This document shows positions 35,391 through 43,074 of a DNA stretch of 64,000 bases, piece after piece. Location: assembly GCA_028284385.1 (NCBI GenBank), contig JANQRT010000072.1, positions 149,407-213,406 on the forward strand. The letters run 5' to 3'. This DNA comes from Opitutaceae bacterium. GTDB lineage: Bacteria > Verrucomicrobiota > Verrucomicrobiia > Opitutales > Opitutaceae. Numbering within the stretch: the first letter of the stretch is position 1; each line of letters starts with the position of its first letter. A model generated the notes under the pieces. The model made no database searches and was not told the origin of the DNA. It saw only the letters and a program-made list of their open reading frames with translations. The translations under genes were made by a program, and so were the position numbers.

Positions 35391-36354
35391 CCCCACCCTC
35401 CTTTCGTTGAGCAACCCCCAAAGGAGGTTCAAACTCCTGAGCCGAAGAAATGAACTCTACGGTCACCACAAACAGGGATTCGTTTTCCGATATGATAGGC
35501 ACTTGAGCGGCTTCGATCAAACTACTGTCCAATTCCGTATTGAAAAAAGGATTATCGATAATGGCGGATCGATCCATTTTCTGACCCTCTTCGTCAATCA
35601 ATTCCACTTCCACCGTGTTGATCGAAAAAGGCAGGGTCGAATTCACGATACGATTCAAAAAGTTTCTCAGGCTAATGGACTGACCCTTGAAAACGAGGCG
35701 GAAGCCTTGGGATTCAAATACCTCCGCATCAGGTACGCAGCTTTGAAAATCGGTAAGAAATGGGCCAGATCGATACTCAGTAAATCGTGGAGAAGGTCCG
35801 CTTTTCTCATAGGGTTCACGCTGGATCGCGACGAATTCGCTGATTCCCGAATCAAGCAAGGAGCGAAGAAGAATATTCATGATCTTCACTTGCTTATGCA
35901 CCACCTCGATGCGATCCGGTTCGGGGCCTACGTTCACATACTCTTCGAAGCCGAAGCGCGTCTCGGAATCGAAAACGATGCCATTATTTTCAGAAAGATT
36001 ACGCATTTCCTGCGCGTACCGGGCAATCTCGAAAAACGCGTCCGTACGAGTTGGAGGAGATTGTCCGAAAAAGAGATCCGGATCGTAAGTATTGAGATTC
36101 AAAGCGGAGCTGGCCTTTTGAAAAACGGAATAAAGCTCAGCATAGTTGGCTTCCAGCTCCTCAAGATTGGCCTTGGTAGGCGACGGAACGCTCTTCAAAT
36201 AGCCATCGATCATCCCGCTCTTACGTTCGTACTCCAAGACCAGCTCGTCAATGCGTTGTTGGTTCTTCGATACCATCCACATGCTGGCAACGACGGCGCC
36301 TAGCATGACGCCGAAGATGCTGTAGAAGATGGGATTGCGTTTAAACCATTCCAT
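35377..36354 (-). CDS. PilO-like / Amuc_1100-like membrane protein
   Basis: The 325-residue protein has a single N-terminal helix (FYSIFGVMLGAVVASMWMV), then a coiled coil (KNQQRIDELVLEYERKSGMIDGYL) and a large alpha-beta periplasmic domain. Order and topology match the PilO-like Amuc_1100 (single TM, coil, globular domain), although identity appears low by eye. Amuc_1100 is a well-studied Akkermansia surface protein that engages host TLR2. Here the more basic role is a pilus-alignment subunit between PilMN and the secretin. It starts 9 bp after pilMN. Confidence 0.7.
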   Translation of the reverse strand: MEWFKRNPIFYSIFGVMLGAVVASMWMVSKNQQRIDELVLEYERKSGMIDGYLKSVPSPTKANLEELEANYAELYSVFQKASSALNLNTYDPDLFFGQSPPTRTDAFFEIARYAQEMRNLSENNGIVFDSETRFGFEEYVNVGPEPDRIEVVHKQVKIMNILLRSLLDSGISEFVAIQREPYEKSGPSPRFTEYRSGPFLTDFQSCVPDAEVFESQGFRLVFKGQSISLRNFLNRIVNSTLPFSINTVEVELIDEEGQKMDRSAIIDNPFFNTELDSSLIEAAQVPIISENESLFVVTVEFISSAQEFEPPLGVAQRKEGGDVEI

Positions 36355-36363
36355 GAGGAGGAC

Positions 36364-38064
36364 TTAGAGAGGGCGCGCAGGGTCGACGACGAGCGTGAAA
36401 TTGAATTTAAGAATGCCCGGCAAAGAGTTGTCGAAGCTTTCGTTTTCCAGATTCTGGACGAAGGATGAATTCTCGAAACTTTCGAGCAAGGCTTTAACGC
36501 GGAGATTGGAATCCTGGCTGACGGAGGAGAGAGGATTTTTCACGTCGATAAGGCGACCTTCAAGACGCAGCCTGATGAACTTTTCACTTTCGTCCTGCTG
36601 GCTGGCCGCTCGGCGACTAAACCGATTTCCAGAATTGTTTGCTGTAGTTGCCACTTCAGGACGAACCACGTCAAGCCGATCAAGCCAAACGTCTTCCACG
36701 CTTGTGAGTCTCTGCTGCAAGTCGTTGAAAAAGCGCATCCAATTCGATCTAGAGTCGGCCAGCTCAGAAGCATTTTCGATGACCGATTTCAAATTCCTGA
36801 TAGCCTCCGTCTTCTCATGTATCCGCCGATTCAATTCACTTAACGGAGCGATTTGGGCGCTGAGATTAAGAACCTCCTGCTCGTAGGCGTCGATCGCATT
36901 GAAGGAATTCACAAGCGGGAGAAAGACGGTAACACAGGCCATGAAGCCGGCAGCTAAATAGAAGCGCTGCTGTTTTTTGAATTTCCGCTGCCAAAGAATA
37001 CTGCGAGGCAGAAGATTGATTTCAGACGAGTCAGGCAGAAATCGACCAATAGCCATTCCTATCGCATCTCCGAGAAAACGCTTATCCTTCCCCAGCTGAG
37101 ACTGGTCGGAAATGTCGTCGGAACGAACGCGTTTCAAAGGATCGTAAGCCTCGAAAGACACCTTAAGTTGCTCCGAGAGTCGATTTTCGATTCCAGGCAG
37201 CAACGATCCTCCACCTGTCATGAAGCCTCTTTGAGGCAAATGATGATAGCCTTGCGTTTTGAAGATCGCCATAGTCCGGCTGATTTCAACGCTTAGTCGT
37301 TTGAGAAAGGATTCCGTAGCGTCCGAGAAAGCTGAATACTCGATAGAGGGCAAGGCTTCGCCTTGTATTGCGCTTTGCTTGATAATCTCCGCATCCGCGA
37401 AAGGAATTCCCAAAGCGTCACCCATACTTTGAGTAATCGTATTGCCGCCAAACGAGAGGTTCCGAGAGTAGTACTTTTCCTGTTCGTAAACGATGAGGTC
37501 GGTGGAGCGAGCTCCGATCGAAACAATCATCGAGCAATCCGAAACGTCAGGATAGTTGTAGCGAAATCCATTGAGGAGACTGATGAACGAAGGCTCGATA
37601 AGATCCGTGCCCAACTTGGACTCCTTGCCATAGCGTGTGAGGGCTTCCAAAAGCTCCGTCTTGGCAGCTGCAATTACAATCTCGAAATCCAAATCATCCT
37701 CGTCAATCAGGCACTCATCCCAAGTGACGTCACTCATTGGATACGGAATATTTTGTCGCGCCTCGTAGGATACAATACGATGGCGCTTCTTTATGGGAGC
37801 TTGAGGAATCTTGAGATATTTAGTGAGGGCCAAGTGGCCAGGGAGGGTGAATCCGGCAGCTTCATCCGAAGGAAAATTTCTACGGACATCCGAAAATTGC
37901 TGCGAGGCCGCCTTGAGCCAGAGCAAGGCGTCATTGGTTTCGAAATCGACATCGAACATCCGATAGTCCAGCAAATCACAACGTCCCGCAGCATTCATGC
38001 GAAGGCTGGCAGCGACGATGTGGCTCGAGCCACAACTGACGACTAGATACTTGGAATATCTCAT
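36364..38064 (-). CDS. PilM-PilN fusion, type IV pilus alignment protein
   Basis: The 566-residue protein has an FtsA/actin-like PilM part at residues 1 to about 345 (YLVVSCGSSHIVAASLRM; the conserved SIGARSTDLIVYEQEKYYSRNLSFGGN; GFMTGGGSLLPGIENRLSEQL). A transmembrane helix follows at about 368-388 (FYLAAGFMACVTVFLPLVN), then a PilN-like coiled coil and domain (SEL...IHEKTEAIRNLK; VWLDRLDVVRPEV). In most bacteria PilM and PilN are separate partners; here one chain replaces both. ATG 38064 gives the clean PilM start; a frame opening at 38154 is rejected. Confidence 0.85.
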   Translation of the reverse strand: MRYSKYLVVSCGSSHIVAASLRMNAAGRCDLLDYRMFDVDFETNDALLWLKAASQQFSDVRRNFPSDEAAGFTLPGHLALTKYLKIPQAPIKKRHRIVSYEARQNIPYPMSDVTWDECLIDEDDLDFEIVIAAAKTELLEALTRYGKESKLGTDLIEPSFISLLNGFRYNYPDVSDCSMIVSIGARSTDLIVYEQEKYYSRNLSFGGNTITQSMGDALGIPFADAEIIKQSAIQGEALPSIEYSAFSDATESFLKRLSVEISRTMAIFKTQGYHHLPQRGFMTGGGSLLPGIENRLSEQLKVSFEAYDPLKRVRSDDISDQSQLGKDKRFLGDAIGMAIGRFLPDSSEINLLPRSILWQRKFKKQQRFYLAAGFMACVTVFLPLVNSFNAIDAYEQEVLNLSAQIAPLSELNRRIHEKTEAIRNLKSVIENASELADSRSNWMRFFNDLQQRLTSVEDVWLDRLDVVRPEVATTANNSGNRFSRRAASQQDESEKFIRLRLEGRLIDVKNPLSSVSQDSNLRVKALLESFENSSFVQNLENESFDNSLPGILKFNFTLVVDPARPL

Positions 38065-38189
38065 CGGATTATTTACTAATTTTTGATAATCAGCGATTAA
38101 GCTCAAGCAAAATCTGAGACGTCCATCAGAGATTCCACTGAGAGGTTGCATCAAGGAGACCTGTTAAGAAGGCCTCCGAAGTTAGAGAA

Positions 38190-38840
38190 TTAAGAATCTG
38201 GTTCCGCCATCGGAAAATCGATGTTTTCTCGATAGCTAGGTGTTGATCCTGGATAGCTTGAAATAAAGGGGGTCTGGTTTTGAGGAAGCAAAATGCCTTC
38301 GTTTTCAGGCGCCAGAGATTCAATGCGCTTCAGAAAATTATCCCGAACCGCTCGCCTGTTGATAGAAGGGGAATAGAATTCATGCGAGACCTCCCCCGAT
38401 CGACCTAATTGGACAATGAAACTATGTGGAGCTCCTCGCATCGCATCGCGTTCTACAATTTCAGGAGGCAAATAGAATCGAGTGACATGCCTGCCCTCTT
38501 CTAGAGAAACCAGCGTTGCTCGACTGGTATAAAACTCGAAAGAGGGTCGATCTCCTCTGGTAGTCTCAATCCCCAGCATTAAAACTACCTCGAGATTGTC
38601 TAGAAAATCGATGTCCTTGCGCGAACGATCAGTAGAGTCGCGACGAACCTCTAGCTGAAGCTCGCACTCCAGCCAGCGATCCCGAGATCCATTGAGCTGG
38701 GTGTAGTTGAAGGTCACATCCCTTACGTCGGCACTGGCTATGGCCATGGGAGGCATGGCCGTGGCCAGAGCCAAGGCAGATAGTCCCGCGATCCGGAGCA
38801 AAGACAGCTTAGCCGAATCGAATTTTGCTAGTTGCTTCAT
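38190..38840 (-). CDS. Exported beta-rich protein opening the pilus-like cluster
   Basis: This 216-residue protein has a signal peptide (AGLSALALATAMPPMAIASA, cleavage about residue 36). The mature domain alternates strands (VRDVTFNYTQLNGSRDRWLE, HVTRFYLPPEIVERD), as in immunoglobulin-like folds, and ends in a disordered tail. By position it corresponds to Amuc_1102, whose Ig-like fold has been reported, but I cannot confirm homology. It lies 125 bp upstream of pilMN on the same strand and is divergent from the Nudix gene across 51 bp. Confidence 0.62.
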   Translation of the reverse strand: MKQLAKFDSAKLSLLRIAGLSALALATAMPPMAIASADVRDVTFNYTQLNGSRDRWLECELQLEVRRDSTDRSRKDIDFLDNLEVVLMLGIETTRGDRPSFEFYTSRATLVSLEEGRHVTRFYLPPEIVERDAMRGAPHSFIVQLGRSGEVSHEFYSPSINRRAVRDNFLKRIESLAPENEGILLPQNQTPFISSYPGSTPSYRENIDFPMAEPDS

Positions 38841-38891
38841 ACCGTTGAGCCGAGTGGTAAGCTTTCATCTTGACGAAAGCATCCTGATTTC

Positions 38892-39410
38892 ATGCCTACT
38901 CCCGTTCTCAAGGTCATGCAATACAAGATTAGCGTTCTGATCTTTTTAAAAAACTTGTCAGGGGAGTTTCTCATGATGCAGCGAAAAAAAGCCCCTAACA
39001 ACGGGCTTTGGAGCCCGATAGGCGGGAAGCTGGAAATGCCAAGCGGAGAATCTCCCCATCAATGCGCCGTTCGAGAGACGTTTGAAGAAACCGGCTTGCG
39101 AGTAAAGAGCTCCGACATGCATCTATTTTGCATTGCAGCGGAAAAGGCCTACGAGGGAGACGGGCATTGGTTGATGTTTCTTTTCGACTGCAGAAAAGCG
39201 ATTCAAGAGCTGCCCGAAAACATTAGCGAAGGTTCGTTTAAGTTCTTTTCTCGTTCTGAAATCGACACGCTTGCCATTCCAGAAACCGACCGAGAGGGTC
39301 TATGGGAAATATACGACAGGCATCACAACGATTTCGTGGCGCTCAGAGTAGATTGCCAGCCAGGGCAAAATCTGAATTGGACCCTTGAGCAATCGATACC
39401 AGGGTCGTAA
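38892..39410 (+). CDS. Nudix hydrolase
   Basis: The 172-residue protein has the full Nudix box GGKLEMPSGESPHQCAVRET followed by FEETGL, which binds Mg2+ for hydrolysis of a nucleoside diphosphate-linked substrate. MutT-like cleansing of oxidised nucleotides or turnover of nucleotide sugars are typical roles. The substrate is not readable. It is divergent from the pilus cluster. The 147-bp gap before pdhA shows no distinct structure. Confidence 0.85.
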   Translation: MPTPVLKVMQYKISVLIFLKNLSGEFLMMQRKKAPNNGLWSPIGGKLEMPSGESPHQCAVRETFEETGLRVKSSDMHLFCIAAEKAYEGDGHWLMFLFDCRKAIQELPENISEGSFKFFSRSEIDTLAIPETDREGLWEIYDRHHNDFVALRVDCQPGQNLNWTLEQSIPGS

Positions 39411-39557
39411 AATTAGGCCTTGCTAGAGACAATTCTCCACCTGATCGCTAAAGAACATTAAGAATGTCGAACAGGCAGGCATATGACTACCGTATGGCCT
39501 TGAATAATACAGGAAATCCGCTGATCTTTCCGCCGTTTAAGAAAACTTGCTAATTTC

Positions 39558-40676
39558 GTGACGACAACATCCGCAACGCCAACCAAAAGACGAAGAGCTA
39601 AGCCGCAAAAGGCTAATCTAGCAAAGGAAGCCAAACTTGGCTCGAACAAGGATTTGAGCAACGAGGAAAAGATCTCGTTCTATTCTTCGATGATTCGCAT
39701 TCGTCGTTTTGAGGAGCGGTCCCTGCGAGTTTATCAGCAAGGAAAGATCGCGGGATTCCTCCATCTCTATATAGGCCAGGAGTCCATCGCGGTCGGTTGC
39801 GTTTCGATCATGGGCGAAAACGATCATATCATCACCGCCTATCGCGATCATGGTCATGCTCTGGCAGTCGGAATGAGCATGAATGAATGCATGGCGGAGC
39901 TTCAGGGGAAAGCGACTGGCTGCTCGAAAGGCAAAGGCGGTTCGATGCATTATTTCGCTCCGGATAAACGATTTTGGGGGGGCCACGGAATCGTCGCTGG
40001 GCAGACCCCGCTTGGAGCAGGTCTAGCTTACGCTTTGAAATATAAAGGCATAAAAGGATGCGTCCTCTGCTTTTTGGGAGACGGCGCCATCAATCAAGGA
40101 GCCTACCACGAATCCCTGAATCTCGCCGCTTTGTGGGATCTACCCGTCGTATTCATAATAGAAAACAACGGCTACTCGATGGGGACGTCACAAGAACGTT
40201 CCAGCGTACATCCTAAAGGCGGCCTCGCCGCGAGAGCCGACGCCTACAATATGAACTGGGCAAACATTAATGGCGAATCCCTCTTCGATATCAGGGAAGG
40301 CGTTAAAAAGGCCATGGATTTAGCAAGGGACGAATCGAAGCCGTCCGTATTGGAGATTCACACTTATCGCTACCAGGGCCATTCCGTATCCGATGCTCAG
40401 CACAAGAAGTATCGCACCAAGGAGGAAATTGAGGACTACCGCAAAAATCACGATCCGATAAACCTCTATCGAGACTATCTTATCGAATCCGAAATCCTGA
40501 CGGCAGAAGAGGCCAAGGAAATAGATAACGCAGCCAAAGCCGAAGCCGATCAATCGGCCAAGTTTGCCGATGAAAGCCCTTTCCCTCCGGAGGAGGATAT
40601 CCTCAAAGACGTGTACTGGGAGGAAGACAATCCAGACCAGAAGACGTCCGAAGGTCGCATCTTTTTCAACGACTGA
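39558..40676 (+). CDS. pdhA: Pyruvate dehydrogenase E1 component, alpha subunit
   Basis: The E1 alpha subunit binds thiamine diphosphate and decarboxylates pyruvate with E1 beta. The 372-residue protein has a basic N-terminal tail (TPTKRRRAKPQKA), then FYSSMIRIRRFEERSLRVYQQ, GHGIVAGQTPLGAGLAYALK and the TPP motif GDGAINQGAYHESLNLAALW ending with NNGYSMGT. The GTG start at 39558 retains the conserved upstream helix. It is the first of three genes in order E1 alpha, E1 beta, E2. Confidence 0.95.
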   Translation: MTTTSATPTKRRRAKPQKANLAKEAKLGSNKDLSNEEKISFYSSMIRIRRFEERSLRVYQQGKIAGFLHLYIGQESIAVGCVSIMGENDHIITAYRDHGHALAVGMSMNECMAELQGKATGCSKGKGGSMHYFAPDKRFWGGHGIVAGQTPLGAGLAYALKYKGIKGCVLCFLGDGAINQGAYHESLNLAALWDLPVVFIIENNGYSMGTSQERSSVHPKGGLAARADAYNMNWANINGESLFDIREGVKKAMDLARDESKPSVLEIHTYRYQGHSVSDAQHKKYRTKEEIEDYRKNHDPINLYRDYLIESEILTAEEAKEIDNAAKAEADQSAKFADESPFPPEEDILKDVYWEEDNPDQKTSEGRIFFND

Positions 40677-40713
40677 GCGTTATAGAATTTGTATACGTTA
40701 ATCGACTACAGAA

Positions 40714-41688
40714 ATGCCTGAAATCACGTATCGCCAAGCCCTCAAGGATGGGATGACCGACGAGCTCGAAAGAGACGAGAATGTCGTGATCATTGGAGAG
40801 GAGGTTGCTCAATTTAACGGAGCCTACAAAGTCACCGAAGGCCTGTTGGCGAAATTCGGCCCGAAGCGAATCGTAGACGCTCCGATCAGTGAAGCCGGGT
40901 TTATCGGGATGGGCATCGGCGCATCCATGCTGGGAATACGCCCAGTCATGGAGCTGATGTTCTGGAGCTTCGCCTATGTGGCCTGGGATCAGATGATCAA
41001 CAATGCTGCAAACGTGCGTTACATGTCAGGTGGGCAGATCAACGTGCCTATCGTCATTAGAGGTCCTGCCAATGGAGGAACTGGAGTAGGCGCCACGCAT
41101 TCTCATACGCCTGAAAACATGGTCGCAAGCACCCCCGGCTTGAAAGTGGTTTTTCCATCCACGCCCTATGACGCGAAAGGTCTCATAAAGACAGCCATAC
41201 GCGATAACGATCCAGTCTATGTCATGGAAAGTACGATACTTTACAACGACATTGGAGAAGTTCCGGAAGAAGAATACCTGATCCCTCTCGGCAAAGCCGA
41301 TGTCAAAAAAGAAGGAGCGGACATCTCGTTAATCGCTCATGGCCCTTCCGTTAAAGTATGTCTCGAAGCAGCTCGGATTCTCGAGGAGGAACACGAGATT
41401 GACGCTGAAGTTGTAGATATCCGATCAATACGTCCACTAGACGAAGATACGATCGTAAATTCAGTGAAGAAAACCAATCGAGCGGTCCTTGTAGAGGAGA
41501 ACAAGCCATTTTGCGGCGTAGACGCCCAAATCGCCTACATAATCCAAAATAAGGCTTTCGATTATCTCGACGCTCCTGTCCAACGTATTTCTGCTTTGGA
41601 TGCGCCAGCCATTTATAGCCCTCCGCTCGAAAAGAAGCAGCTGCCTAAAGCCGACCTTGTAGTCAAGAAAGCTCTCGAAATTTGTTAG
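40714..41688 (+). CDS. pdhB: Pyruvate dehydrogenase E1 component, beta subunit
   Basis: The 324-residue subunit pairs with PdhA. It shows ITYRQALKDGMTDELERDE, VIIGEEVAQFNGAYKVTEGLL, PISEAGFIGMGIGASMLG, and the transketolase C-terminal part with AEVVDIRSIRPLDEDTIV. It lies 37 bp downstream of pdhA. Confidence 0.96.
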   Translation: MPEITYRQALKDGMTDELERDENVVIIGEEVAQFNGAYKVTEGLLAKFGPKRIVDAPISEAGFIGMGIGASMLGIRPVMELMFWSFAYVAWDQMINNAANVRYMSGGQINVPIVIRGPANGGTGVGATHSHTPENMVASTPGLKVVFPSTPYDAKGLIKTAIRDNDPVYVMESTILYNDIGEVPEEEYLIPLGKADVKKEGADISLIAHGPSVKVCLEAARILEEEHEIDAEVVDIRSIRPLDEDTIVNSVKKTNRAVLVEENKPFCGVDAQIAYIIQNKAFDYLDAPVQRISALDAPAIYSPPLEKKQLPKADLVVKKALEIC

Positions 41689-41720
41689 TATCCAATTTTT
41701 AATTTCAACTAGAAGAATAG

Positions 41721-43046
41721 ATGGCGAATATCATTGAAATGCCCAAATTGAGTGACACCATGACGGTTGGCACCGTGGCGAACTGGCTCAAGAACGAGGG
41801 CGATCCCATCGAATCTGGCGACGTGATCGCCGAGATTGAGACCGACAAGGCAACCATGGAATTGGAAGCCTACGAAGACGGCATTCTGCTGAAGCAAATC
41901 GCCAAGGCGGGGGCTCAAGTCGCTATTGGAGCTCCGATTGCCGCAATCGGAGAAGAAGGCGAATCGTTTGATGGCGCTTCCCTGCCGGAAGAGGAGAGCG
42001 CGAAAACTGAAGAACCGAAAGAGGAAGCGGAACAGGAAACTGCACAGCAAGACGACGAAACGAAGGCCGTCGAAGAGACGCCAGTAGAAGCGGAAAAGGT
42101 ACCCGCTCCTTCCACCGAATCACCGGCTAGCAAACCTGAACAGAGTAGTTCGTCTTCGGATACGCGAATCAAAATCTCGCCACTGGCTAGAAAATTGGCG
42201 GCTGAGCGTAATCTGGACATCACTAGCATTTCAGGGACTGGGCCGAATGGCCGTATCGTGAAAAAGGATATTCTCGCCGCCAGTGAAACACCGATTGAGA
42301 GCGAGGTTAAATCCGAAGCAGTTGCCACTTATTCAGGTGAAGGTATCGCCGCCGAAGAGGACCTTCCACTCACACAGATCCGGAAAGTCATAGCCCAGAG
42401 GCTTGTCGAATCGAAAAACACCGTTCCCCACTTCTACCTGGAGATCGAGGTAAATGCTGCTCCATTGCTGGCAATCCGGAAGCAGATCAACGAGGAATTG
42501 TCGAATTTAGGGGAAGCAGCTAAATTCACGGTTAACGACTTTATCTTAAAAGCTACAGTCGAAGCTTTGCGGCGGGTTCCTCAAATGAATCGATCCTGGG
42601 GCGAATCGTCGATCCGTCAGCACGGTTCGGTCCACATTTCGTTTGGAGTCGCGATCGAGGACGGCCTTGTCACTCCGGTTATTCGCAATGCGGATTCAAA
42701 AGGTCTTAAACAGATCTCAGGCGAAGCTAAGGAACTCATCGGGAAGGCCAGAAACAAGAAACTGAAACCCGATGAAATGACCGGAAGTACCTTTACGGTA
42801 ACCAATCTTGGGATGTTCGGCGTATCCAGTTTTTACGGTATCATAAATCCGCCGAATGCTGGAATTCTTTCAGTAGGAGCGACAATCGCTCGTCCGGTAG
42901 TCGAAGAAGGCGGCGAAATCGGTATTGGTCAAATAATGACATTGGGCCTTAGCGGAGATCATCGAGTGGTCGACGGCGCGGTGGGAGCTCAATTCCTGCA
43001 AGCGCTGAAAGCCATCATCGAAACTCCCGCATTGATACTCGTCTAG
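41721..43046 (+). CDS. pdhC: Dihydrolipoyllysine acetyltransferase (PDH E2)
   Basis: The 441-residue core protein has one lipoyl domain (AEIETDKATMELEAYEDG, lipoyl Lys), an acidic Glu/Ala linker, a peripheral E1/E3-binding domain (SPLARKLAAERNLDITSI), another short linker, and the catalytic domain ending GLSGDHRVVDGAVGAQFL with the His-Asp pair. It transfers acetyl from E1 to CoA. The E3 gene is not in the window. Confidence 0.96.
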   Translation: MANIIEMPKLSDTMTVGTVANWLKNEGDPIESGDVIAEIETDKATMELEAYEDGILLKQIAKAGAQVAIGAPIAAIGEEGESFDGASLPEEESAKTEEPKEEAEQETAQQDDETKAVEETPVEAEKVPAPSTESPASKPEQSSSSSDTRIKISPLARKLAAERNLDITSISGTGPNGRIVKKDILAASETPIESEVKSEAVATYSGEGIAAEEDLPLTQIRKVIAQRLVESKNTVPHFYLEIEVNAAPLLAIRKQINEELSNLGEAAKFTVNDFILKATVEALRRVPQMNRSWGESSIRQHGSVHISFGVAIEDGLVTPVIRNADSKGLKQISGEAKELIGKARNKKLKPDEMTGSTFTVTNLGMFGVSSFYGIINPPNAGILSVGATIARPVVEEGGEIGIGQIMTLGLSGDHRVVDGAVGAQFLQALKAIIETPALILV

Positions 43047-43074
43047 AAACCGTTCGCTAAAGCGAGTATTCAGC

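Noticed and set aside
35305..36303. 332-codon plus-strand open frame antisense to the Amuc_1100-like gene
   Set aside because: It has no family features and mirrors the coding frame on the other strand.
37363..38046. 227-codon plus-strand open frame antisense to pilM-pilN
   Set aside because: The minus-strand reading has clear PilM motifs; the plus reading has none.
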